In this document: piece by piece, positions 1-7,080 of the stretch
How the letters are laid out: each line of letters opens with the position of its first letter
How positions within the stretch are numbered: position 1 is the stretch's first letter
NCBI GenBank assembly: GCA_902766515.1
Contig: CACXEB010000076.1
Span: 1-13,781 of the forward strand
DNA from: an uncultured Eubacteriales bacterium
Lineage (GTDB): Bacteria; Bacillota_A; Clostridia; Christensenellales; Aristaeellaceae
Direction: 5' to 3'
DNA length: 13,781 bases
Made by a program: the position numbers and the translations under genes
The notes under the pieces: generated by a model
What the model was told of the DNA's origin: nothing
The model's input: only the letters and a program-made list of their open reading frames with translations
The model's database searches: none

Positions 1-11
1 AGGAGGGCGCT

Positions 12-1433
12 ATGATCCAATTTGGCACCGGCGGCTGGCGGGCCGTCATCGGCGATGAATTCATCCGGGAAAACATCCAGCGCGTCGCGGCCGCCCTGGC
101 CCGCCGCATGGTACGGGAGGGCTGCGCCGCAAACGGCGCCGTCGTGGGCTATGACCGCCGCTTTCTGAGCCGGGAAGCCTGCATCTGGTTTGCCGAGGTG
201 CTGGCCGGCGAGGGCGTGCGCGTCCTGTTTGTCAACCTCAACTGTCCGACGCCCCTGATCATGTTCACGGTCAAGCACCTGGGGCTGCGGTACGGCGCGA
301 TGGTGACGGCCAGCCACAACCCCGCCATCTATAACGGCATCAAGCTGTTCACCTATGGCGGACGGGACGCCACCGAGGACGTGACCACGCCCGTCCAGGA
401 CGAAGCGAACGCCCTGGATCCCAGGGAGATCCGGCGGACGGACTTTGACGCGGCGCTGAAGGACGGCAGCATTCAGTTCATCGATCCGCGGGATACCTAC
501 CTCGACTCCATCCTCGCGCAGATCGACACCGACGCGATCCGCCGCCGCAGGCTGCGGGTGGTGCTGGACCCGATGTTCGGGACAAGCCTCAACGGGCTGG
601 CCACCATCCTGTACACCGCCCGGTGCGACGTGGACGTGATCAACGACCGGCACGACGCCTTCTTCGGCCGCCACCTGCCCGCCCCGGGGCCGGAGACCCT
701 GATGGACCTGCAGCAGGCGGTGCTGGACCACCACGCCAGCGTCGGGATCGCCACGGACGGCGACGCCGACCGCCTGGGGATCATCGACGAGAAGGGCGGC
801 TACGTCTCCGCCAACGAGATCCTGGTGCTGCTGTACCACTACCTGCTGGAACACAAGGGCTGGCGCGGCGCGGCGGTGCGCAATACCGCCACGACCCACC
901 TGCTGGACCGGGTCGCCGCGGCCTACGGGCAGGAATGCTTCGAGGTGCCGGTCGGCTTCAAGCACATCTCCTCCGGCATGGAGCAGCACGACGCGCTGAT
1001 CGGCGGCGAATCTTCCGGCGGGCTGACGGTACGCGGACACATCAGCGGCAAGGACGGCCTGTACGCCGCCAGCCTGCTGGTGGAGATGCTGTCGGTGACC
1101 GGCGAGCCCATGAGCGCGCTGATCAAAGACCTGTACCAGCGGTACGGCGAGCTGCATACCGCGGAGTTCGACTGGGCGCTGACCACGGACACCCGCGACC
1201 GCATCCACCGCCTGGTGATGACCGACCGGAAGCTGCCGGATTTCCGCAAGCCGATCCAACGGGTCAGCTACCTGGACGGCTGCAAGGTATACTTTGACGG
1301 CGCCTGGGTGATCCTCCGCTTCTCGGGCACGGAGCCCCGGGTGCGCATCTTTGCCGAGGACGACACCATTCACCACGCCAAAACACTGGTAGGCATCATG
1401 GCCGACTTCGTGGGGCTGCCCTTCGACGCCTGA
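12..1433 (+). CDS. Phosphoglucomutase/phosphomannomutase family protein (alpha-D-phosphohexomutase)
   Basis: This 473-residue cytoplasmic enzyme should interconvert a hexose 1-phosphate and 6-phosphate through a phosphoserine intermediate. All four hallmark loops of the alpha-D-phosphohexomutase superfamily are visible: the phosphoserine loop TASHNP at residues 99-104 (catalytic Ser101), the Mg-binding loop DGDADR at 249-254, the sugar-binding loop GGESSGG at 331-337, and the phosphate-binding loop FSGTEPR at 437-443. The length is normal for the family and nothing looks broken. An AGGAGG box at 1-6 lies five bases before the ATG and fixes the start. The kinase gene follows after 12 bases, so they probably share a transcript whose promoter is upstream of the window. 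The sugar-binding loop GGESSGG does not by itself tell glucose from mannose or glucosamine substrates. Family is certain; exact substrate is not. Confidence 0.95.
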   Translation: MIQFGTGGWRAVIGDEFIRENIQRVAAALARRMVREGCAANGAVVGYDRRFLSREACIWFAEVLAGEGVRVLFVNLNCPTPLIMFTVKHLGLRYGAMVTASHNPAIYNGIKLFTYGGRDATEDVTTPVQDEANALDPREIRRTDFDAALKDGSIQFIDPRDTYLDSILAQIDTDAIRRRRLRVVLDPMFGTSLNGLATILYTARCDVDVINDRHDAFFGRHLPAPGPETLMDLQQAVLDHHASVGIATDGDADRLGIIDEKGGYVSANEILVLLYHYLLEHKGWRGAAVRNTATTHLLDRVAAAYGQECFEVPVGFKHISSGMEQHDALIGGESSGGLTVRGHISGKDGLYAASLLVEMLSVTGEPMSALIKDLYQRYGELHTAEFDWALTTDTRDRIHRLVMTDRKLPDFRKPIQRVSYLDGCKVYFDGAWVILRFSGTEPRVRIFAEDDTIHHAKTLVGIMADFVGLPFDA

Positions 1434-1445
1434 CGGAGGCCGCGC

Positions 1446-3170
1446 ATGATGCAGCAGTCAAAGCAGGAAACGGCGCCGCGCAGTCGCCGCCGGGGCGCGT
1501 GGATGTCCCTCCGGGTGCAGATCACGCTGCTGATGGTCCTGTGCTACCTGATCCCGGCGCTGACGCTGAGCGTCTTCATCCAGACGACGCTGCTGCCCGG
1601 CCTCAGGCAGAAGACCGCCTCCGCCCTGACGGCGGACGTGGAGCACGCCTGGACGCTCGCCTGCCAGAACATCGAAAGCGTGATCGCCCAGGCGCGGGAC
1701 GCGATCTACGACGGCGAACTGACCAGTGTCTACGACAGCTGGACCGCGGGCGGCCTGGCGGACGCGGAGTACCTGCGCCTGTCCCGCAGCTACATCGACC
1801 GCAAATACAGCCGCGGCAGCCTGTTCACCTTCGCGGCTTACTATCCCGTGCGGGCGCCGGAGCTGTACATGTACACGCGGTCCGGCTACAATGAAGCGAT
1901 CTGGTTTCTCGACCACCTGCAGGGGCAGATGCTGGCGCAGGGTGAGACGATGGATACCCGCGGCCGCTTCCACGAGGCGGACGGCCGGCTGTACCTGACG
2001 CGCAACCTGATGAACCTGCGGATGGAGCGCTACGGCATGCTGACGCTGGGGCTGCGGAAGGAGACGCTGCTGAACCCCCTGCTGCGGCTGGCCGATACCT
2101 GGGAGGGACAGATCGCCGTCCAGCTGGACGACTCGGGCGATACCGGGCTCAGCTGGGACAGCTATTCCGACGGCATGTCCGAAGAAGGCCCGGACATCCG
2201 CTTCTGCCGCCAGTCCGCCGGTGACGACTATACCCTGCGGCTGCTGCTCACGATCGACCGGCACCGGCAGTACCGGGAGCACTACCTGTCCCAGCAGCTG
2301 GCGCTGGCGATTTACCTGCTGCTGGTCCCGGTCCTGGTGCTGCTGGGGCTGTACCTGCGCCGGCGCATCATCCGTCCCATCACGCTGCTGTCCGAGGCCT
2401 CCCTCCGCATCGAGCAGGGTGAGCTGGGCGTCACGGTGCCCATGCGGGGCGGCGACGAGCTGGGCAACCTGGGCGTGGCGTTCTCCAACATGTCCCGCCG
2501 GATCGAGCAGCTGATCGACAAGACCTACAAGGAAGAGCTGGCGCTCAAGGATGCACAGATCCAGGCCCTGCAGAGCCGCATCAACCCGCACTTCATCAAC
2601 AACGCGCTGGAAGCCATCAACTGGCAGGCGCGGATGGAGCAGTCGGACACGATCCCCGCCATGGTCAGCGCGCTGAGCGTCCTGCTGGGCGCGACGATGG
2701 ACCGGCGCAACCAGCGCATGGTGCCGCTCCGGGAAGAGATGAACGTGGCGAACGCCTATATCTACTTTATCCGACAGCGCTTCGGGAGCGACCTGACCGT
2801 CACGGACCGGACGGAAGAGGACGCGCTCAGCTGCACGGTGCCGCTGCTGACGGTGCAGCCCGTGCTGGAAAATGCGGTGGAGCACGGCATCGCCCCGGCG
2901 GGCCGGGGGGAGATCATCCTTTCCTGCCGACGCATGGGCAGCTGCCTGCGGCTGGAGATCATCAATACCGGCCATGCGATCGGCCCGGAGGACCGCCGCA
3001 AGATCGACGCCGCGCTGCGGGGCGAAGCGTCCGGGGGCGCGCACCTGGGCCTGGCCAACATCGCCGGCCGCCTGCGCCTGATCTACGGCGGGCAGGCCGC
3101 GATCCGGGTGTTCAGCGACGAAGCGCAGCGCACGGTCGTGCAGATCGACGTGCCGCAGGACGGTCCGTAA
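1446..3170 (+). CDS. Membrane sensor histidine kinase, LytS/YesM type
   Basis: This 574-residue kinase probably phosphorylates the response regulator encoded at 4394-5134. A basic N-terminus precedes a first membrane segment at about residues 25-46. An extracellular sensor region of about 240 residues follows, then a second membrane segment at about 285-304 and a HAMP-like linker at about 305-357. The His_kinase box has the motif INPHFINN with phospho-acceptor His382. The ATP-binding domain has the N-box LENAVEHG (474-481) and a glycine-rich segment around GGAHLGLAN (530-538). This NPHF-type box is the signature of the LytS/YesM group, whose members usually pair with AraC-type regulators, as here. 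A GGAGG box at 1435-1439 serves either ATG 1446 or ATG 1449; the longer start is kept. The extracellular region is unassigned and may dock the binding protein encoded immediately downstream (inference). Confidence 0.93.
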   Translation: MMQQSKQETAPRSRRRGAWMSLRVQITLLMVLCYLIPALTLSVFIQTTLLPGLRQKTASALTADVEHAWTLACQNIESVIAQARDAIYDGELTSVYDSWTAGGLADAEYLRLSRSYIDRKYSRGSLFTFAAYYPVRAPELYMYTRSGYNEAIWFLDHLQGQMLAQGETMDTRGRFHEADGRLYLTRNLMNLRMERYGMLTLGLRKETLLNPLLRLADTWEGQIAVQLDDSGDTGLSWDSYSDGMSEEGPDIRFCRQSAGDDYTLRLLLTIDRHRQYREHYLSQQLALAIYLLLVPVLVLLGLYLRRRIIRPITLLSEASLRIEQGELGVTVPMRGGDELGNLGVAFSNMSRRIEQLIDKTYKEELALKDAQIQALQSRINPHFINNALEAINWQARMEQSDTIPAMVSALSVLLGATMDRRNQRMVPLREEMNVANAYIYFIRQRFGSDLTVTDRTEEDALSCTVPLLTVQPVLENAVEHGIAPAGRGEIILSCRRMGSCLRLEIINTGHAIGPEDRRKIDAALRGEASGGAHLGLANIAGRLRLIYGGQAAIRVFSDEAQRTVVQIDVPQDGP

Positions 3171-3184
3171 AGGAGGAAGGTCAT

Positions 3185-4384
3185 ATGTGGAAAACCCGCT
3201 GGTTCGCCTGCCTGCTGGCCGGGCTGCTGGCGATGTCCGCCGCCTGCGCGGAGGGCGTCACGCTGCGCACGGTCAGCTCCTTCGCCGGCGCGGACACCGC
3301 CGCAGAGGCATACGTGGACATCCTGAAGGCTTACGAGGCCGAAACCGGCAACGTGGTGCTGGACGCCTCCGCCGTGAGCGACGAAACCTGGAAGACCGGT
3401 GTCCTGAACGATTTCGCCGCCGGAAACGAGCCGGATATCCTGTTCTTTTTCGCGGCAGGCGCGGACTCTGCCCCGATCCTCTACAAGGTCACGCCGATCG
3501 CCGAGATCAACGCCGCCTACCCCGGCCTGCGGCTGCCTGAAAACGACGCGCTGAAGGAGAAGGACGGACGGGTGTACGCAGTGCCGGTACGCGGGTTCTG
3601 GGAGGGGCTGTACATCAACAGCGACCTGTTCGACGCGTACAAGGCGCCCCTGCCGACCGACTGGGACAGCTTCACGGAGGCGATCCGGATCTTCCGGGAA
3701 AACGGGATCGTGCCCATCGCCATCTCGCTGTCGGATATCCCGCACTACCTGGCCGAGTTCGCGCTGCTGGCGTGCGCGTCGGCAGAGGAGCAGCAGGCCC
3801 GCCCGCGGACGCCGGAAGAGGTGCCCGCTTCCTGGCTGGACGCGATGGCGCTGATCCGGGAGCTGTACCGGATGGGCGCGTTCGCGGACAATGCGGCGGC
3901 CACCTTCGAGAGCGCGTCCACCGAGCTGTTCAGGAGCAAGAAAGCCGCCATGCAGATCGACGGCAGCTGGCTGGCTTCCTCGCTGTCCGCCGCCAGCATG
4001 GAGACGACGCGGGTCTTCCCCGTCCCGCTGCGCAACGGCGCCGGTGCGTCCGGCTGCTGCATCGGCGGCGTGTCGATGGGCTTCTACCTGACCCGCCGCG
4101 CGTGGGACAGCCAGCGGCGCGACGCGGCGGTATCCCTGCTGGCCGCGCTGACGAAGGAGGACAGCCTGCGCCGGCTGGGCTATTCCGGCCTGGGCGGAGC
4201 GCTGCTGGACTCCGCGGAGGAGATGACGGCCGGGCGGACGCTGCTGAGCCCGCTCCAGGACGCGATGAACAAGCACGCGCGGGAGGTGTGGCTGCTCGAA
4301 TGCATCCCCGCCGTCGCTTCCGGGGCCATGACGCCCGAAGCCTGCTGGGAGCGGGTCATGGCGCTGCACCCCTTCGACGAGTGA
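3185..4384 (+). CDS. Extracellular solute-binding protein, family 1 (sugar type)
   Basis: This 399-residue exported protein resembles the carbohydrate-binding subunits of ABC importers. It has a signal peptide with a short basic start, a hydrophobic core at about residues 6-20 and a likely signal peptidase I site after ACA (residue 22). Cys21 is preceded by SAA, which is a poor lipobox, so lipid anchoring is possible but not favoured. Family-1 features include a TDWDSFTEAI segment (158-167) and the KAAMQIDGSW segment (253-262) typical of sugar binders. The ribosome site AAAGGAGG lies 14 bases after the kinase stop region. The gene sits between the kinase and the response regulator and no permease or ATPase gene follows. 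A role as ligand receptor for the kinase is therefore more attractive than transport alone, although permeases could lie elsewhere. The sugar cannot be read from the sequence. Confidence 0.9.
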   Translation: MWKTRWFACLLAGLLAMSAACAEGVTLRTVSSFAGADTAAEAYVDILKAYEAETGNVVLDASAVSDETWKTGVLNDFAAGNEPDILFFFAAGADSAPILYKVTPIAEINAAYPGLRLPENDALKEKDGRVYAVPVRGFWEGLYINSDLFDAYKAPLPTDWDSFTEAIRIFRENGIVPIAISLSDIPHYLAEFALLACASAEEQQARPRTPEEVPASWLDAMALIRELYRMGAFADNAAATFESASTELFRSKKAAMQIDGSWLASSLSAASMETTRVFPVPLRNGAGASGCCIGGVSMGFYLTRRAWDSQRRDAAVSLLAALTKEDSLRRLGYSGLGGALLDSAEEMTAGRTLLSPLQDAMNKHAREVWLLECIPAVASGAMTPEACWERVMALHPFDE

Positions 4385-4393
4385 GGTGATCGG

Positions 4394-5134
4394 ATGTACC
4401 GTGTGATCCTGGTTGACGATGAGCGGCTGATCGTCCGGGGGCTGAGCAGCGTGGTGCCCTGGGAAAGCCTGGGCTGCGAGGTGGCCGGCACCGCCTACGA
4501 CGGCGCGAGCGGCCTCCAACTGATCCGCGAGCTGAAGCCGGACATCGTCCTCACCGATATCCGCATGCCCAACATGGACGGACTGACCATGCTGGCCGCA
4601 CTGCGCAGCGAGTTCCCGGCGATGCAGGTGACCGTGCTGACTGCGTACCGCGACTTCGAGTATGCCCGCCAGGCGATCAACCTGGGCGTGTGCCGCTACC
4701 TGCTGAAGCCGAGCGTCATGGACGAGCTGCTGGAAGCCGTGCGTCTGATGGTCAGCCGCCTGCAGGCGGCCGCGCCTCCGGACGCCGGGAGCGAGACGGA
4801 AAGCGCCGCCGGCAACTACATCGTGCAGGCCGCGCTGCAGTACATGCGGGAGCACTGCATGGAGCAGCACCTGTCCCTGAACGACGTGGCGGACAACGTG
4901 TATGTGAGCCAGTGGCACCTGTCCAAGCTGCTGAACCGGGAGACCGGACAGAGCTTTTTCGACCTGCTGGGCGGCATGCGGATCGAGCTGGCCAAGCGCC
5001 TGCTCACGGATCCGGCCCGCCGCATCCACGAGGTCGCGGAGGCCGCCGGCTATGCCGACGTTGCCCACTTTTCCAGGAGCTTCAAGAGGATCACCGGCTG
5101 CACGCCGGGTGAATACCGCAACAGCGGCCGTTAG
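4394..5134 (+). CDS. Response regulator, receiver plus AraC-type DNA-binding domain (YesN-like)
   Basis: This 246-residue transcription factor is the likely partner of the kinase at 1446-3170. The receiver domain covers about residues 1-120. It has acidic residues Asp8 and Asp9, phospho-acceptor Asp55 in the motif LTDIRMPNMDG, switch residue Thr83 and conserved Lys105 in the LKPS motif. A short linker at about 121-140 leads into an AraC-family domain with two helix-turn-helix units, at about 161-182 and 210-233. The closing CTPGEYR signature (236-242) is typical of that family. The protein is compact: classical YesN proteins are longer because of a middle region that is absent here. The start is nine bases after the binding-protein stop with GAGGTGAT upstream. 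The target is probably a sugar-utilisation gene set, perhaps outside the window (inference). Confidence 0.94.
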   Translation: MYRVILVDDERLIVRGLSSVVPWESLGCEVAGTAYDGASGLQLIRELKPDIVLTDIRMPNMDGLTMLAALRSEFPAMQVTVLTAYRDFEYARQAINLGVCRYLLKPSVMDELLEAVRLMVSRLQAAAPPDAGSETESAAGNYIVQAALQYMREHCMEQHLSLNDVADNVYVSQWHLSKLLNRETGQSFFDLLGGMRIELAKRLLTDPARRIHEVAEAAGYADVAHFSRSFKRITGCTPGEYRNSGR

Positions 5135-5145
5135 GAGAGACCGGT

Positions 5146-6645
5146 ATGTTGTTTCGCCACCGTGATTCTTTGTACGACGCCATTGCCGCCGCCGCGAAGG
5201 ACGGCGCGCTGCCCGCGGACTTCTCGCTGCCGAGGGGGGATCAGCTCGCGGATGGCATCCAGTGGGCGGACGGCGCACAGGACGGTGTCGCGTACTATCA
5301 CATGCGGCGGACAAAGCCCGCCGACGAAGCGCTCCGCCTGATGAAAAACGCCGTCAGCGCCGCGTCTGAGCATGCATTTCACGAAGCGGACCGGCTGTTT
5401 ACGGCGCTCGGGAAAACAGCGCGCGCGATCACCATGGCTGACACCCTGCTCACCTACGTCCTCGAGCATATGAAACAGCTGACCATGCTGAACCTGTACG
5501 CCTGGAGCCGCCGCGCGCTGCTCCATTCGTCCGACCGGGAATGCGTGAAATACGGCCTGTGCCTGCTCGTGCTGTTCAAAACGGGACAGAGCGGCCGGCT
5601 GAAGCAGGCGATCCGCGTCATCGGGCTGAGCGACGAGTTCACCCGCTTCGCCTGCCTCTTGATGCGGCACTGGCCGGACGGGAACGACGAAATCTGGGCC
5701 CTCGCGAAAAAGGTCCACGGCTGGGGACGCATCCACGCTGTCGAACTGCTCGAGCCGCGCACCGAAGCGATCCGGAGATGGTTCCTGCTCGACGCGGTGC
5801 ACAATGACATCATGAGCGCGTATTCCGCGCTCCCCTGCTGGCAGAAATCGAACGCCGCCGACCTGCTGAAGGGCCGTCCGACGCGGGAGGAATTCACCGG
5901 TCTGCGCGACCTGCTGGAGGCGCTGACGGACGAGGAGCCGGTCACCGGCCTGTCCGCGATCCGTGACAGGGAAGCGGTCGTCCTCCGGTTCCTGGACACC
6001 GCCCGGGCGCTGCCCCTGGAGGCCGCCGATTATGTGACCGTCCGGCACCTGCGCGACTGGTTTGACGAAAGCGGTACGGGCGCTCCGGTCGTGAAGGCGT
6101 GCCAGGAGCTGCTGTCCACCCCGGATTGCAGGGCCGCCGTCACGGCCGCGCTCCAAACGGGAGAGGCGGTCGACCTGGCCGAGGAGCTCGGCATTGAGTG
6201 CCGTCCCGCGCTCTTCCGGCTGATGCAGACCGATTTTGAAACGGAGTATTACCGGTGTAAAAAGCTGATCGATGATCCGGAATACCACGACGACGTGATC
6301 ACCCTGTTCCGGGAGCGCCTTCCCCTGTCGGAGATGAGGGCTGCGCCGACGACGGCGTCCCTGGGCACGGGACCGGACTTCGCGCGGCAGAACGCCCTCG
6401 CGTACATCCTGCACGTGCTGAAACCCTATCCCCTCGAAGGGCAGGACCTGGTGGAAGCCGGCCTGCAGTGCGGTCCGGTCCGGACCCGGAGCGCCGCGCT
6501 GATCACGCTGCAGGCCTGGGCTGACATCAAAAAAGCGCCGCTGTCCGGCTGGTGGCCCGCATGCGCTGCCCTGCTGGGCAGGCTGCGCGAAGCCGAACCG
6601 GACGACGGCGTAAAAGACAGAATGGATCAACTGCTGGCGGAATGA
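5146..6645 (+). CDS. Conserved-looking helical protein of unknown function
   Basis: I do not firmly recognise this 499-residue protein. It looks soluble and almost entirely helical, with no signal peptide or membrane segment and no nucleotide-binding or metal motif that I can point to. Strings of amphipathic helices suggest an ARM/HEAT-like solenoid, which is inference from composition only. The N-terminal stretch with ADGAQDGVAYYHM (41-53) looks like a conserved block. I have a vague memory of Clostridia proteins with a similar start carrying the label limonene hydroxylase; nothing here supports an oxygenase, so I would not use that name. AGGAGA at 5133-5138 overlaps the preceding stop codon and lies seven bases before the ATG, fixing the start. 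The stop overlaps the start of the DUF5655 gene (ATGA), so the two proteins are probably made together. Its codon choice looks less uniformly G/C-ending than in the four genes before it. Confidence 0.8.
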   Translation: MLFRHRDSLYDAIAAAAKDGALPADFSLPRGDQLADGIQWADGAQDGVAYYHMRRTKPADEALRLMKNAVSAASEHAFHEADRLFTALGKTARAITMADTLLTYVLEHMKQLTMLNLYAWSRRALLHSSDRECVKYGLCLLVLFKTGQSGRLKQAIRVIGLSDEFTRFACLLMRHWPDGNDEIWALAKKVHGWGRIHAVELLEPRTEAIRRWFLLDAVHNDIMSAYSALPCWQKSNAADLLKGRPTREEFTGLRDLLEALTDEEPVTGLSAIRDREAVVLRFLDTARALPLEAADYVTVRHLRDWFDESGTGAPVVKACQELLSTPDCRAAVTAALQTGEAVDLAEELGIECRPALFRLMQTDFETEYYRCKKLIDDPEYHDDVITLFRERLPLSEMRAAPTTASLGTGPDFARQNALAYILHVLKPYPLEGQDLVEAGLQCGPVRTRSAALITLQAWADIKKAPLSGWWPACAALLGRLREAEPDDGVKDRMDQLLAE

Positions 6646-7046
6646 CGATGAAAGAAACCATGAGCACCAACGAACTGGATATCCTGTGTTTTTTTGACGG
6701 AAAACCGGCCGCGCTCGCGCTGTACGGGGTCCTGGCGCAGCGGACGCGGGCGATGGTCCCGGACCTGCGGATCGAGGCAAAGAAGACGCAGATCAGCTTT
6801 TACAGCCGGCACTGCTTCGCCGCCGTGTCCTTCCTGCCCGTCCGGCGGGCCAAGGACCGGCCGAAGGAATACATCACCGTCACCTTCGGGCTGGCGTACC
6901 GGCTGGATTCCCCCCGGATCGACGCCGCTTCGGAACCGTATCCCCGCCGCTGGACACACCACGTCCTCGTCGCCGCCGCCGAAGAGATCGACAGCGAGCT
7001 GCTCGGCTGGATCCGGGAAGCCGCCGAATTTGCGGCGCGGAAGTAG
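6642..7046 (+). CDS. DUF5655 domain-containing protein
   Basis: This 134-residue protein consists essentially of one DUF5655 domain. I recognise the pattern: an N-terminal FFDGKPAALALY block (17-28), the EAKKTQISF block (45-53), the YITVTFGLAYRLDSPRI block (77-93) and the PRRWTHHVLV block (101-110), followed by a C-terminal helix. It has no signal peptide or membrane segment and should be cytoplasmic. The domain's biochemical role is not established, though it also occurs fused to other domains in uncharacterised proteins. The preferred start is the ATG at 6642, which overlaps the upstream stop as ATGA and implies translational coupling. ATG 6648 and ATG 6660 are alternatives. A longer reading from 6552 would run well inside the preceding gene and lacks a ribosome site, so it is not used. 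It is the last gene of the + strand cluster. Confidence 0.86.
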   Translation: MTMKETMSTNELDILCFFDGKPAALALYGVLAQRTRAMVPDLRIEAKKTQISFYSRHCFAAVSFLPVRRAKDRPKEYITVTFGLAYRLDSPRIDAASEPYPRRWTHHVLVAAAEEIDSELLGWIREAAEFAARK

Positions 7047-7080
7047 CAGCCTGCCCCTCGCGCAATGCTGCCCGCACCCG
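7047..7080. other. 34-base gap between convergent gene clusters
   Basis: The DUF5655 stop codon and the peptidase stop codon face each other across 34 bases. The only inverted repeat I see is a five-base GCAGC/GCTGC pair with a long loop. There is no T-tract on either strand, so no intrinsic terminator can be called. Confidence 0.6.

Noticed and set aside
1458..3044. A 528-codon - strand frame opposite the histidine kinase
   Set aside because: It is fully antisense to a kinase with intact His382 and ATP-binding motifs and has a composition dominated by Arg, Gln, Val, Ala and His.
3236..3250. Lipobox in the solute-binding protein signal peptide
   Set aside because: Ser-Ala-Ala-Cys lacks the Leu, Val or Ile expected three residues before Cys; ACA followed by Glu fits signal peptidase I better.
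3083..5314. A 743-codon open frame on the - strand opposite the binding protein and response regulator
   Set aside because: It spans three real genes on the other strand, has shadow-type composition, and shows no domain motif.
6552..6641. Longer N-terminus for the DUF5655 protein (start at 6552)
   Set aside because: The added 30 residues lie inside the preceding gene in another frame, are Arg-rich, and do not belong to the DUF5655 domain; the ATGA overlap start is better.
7013..7050. Possible terminator for the - strand cluster within the end of the DUF5655 gene
   Set aside because: Only a five-base stem with a long loop (GCCGC/GCGGC) is present, with no convincing T-tract on the - strand.
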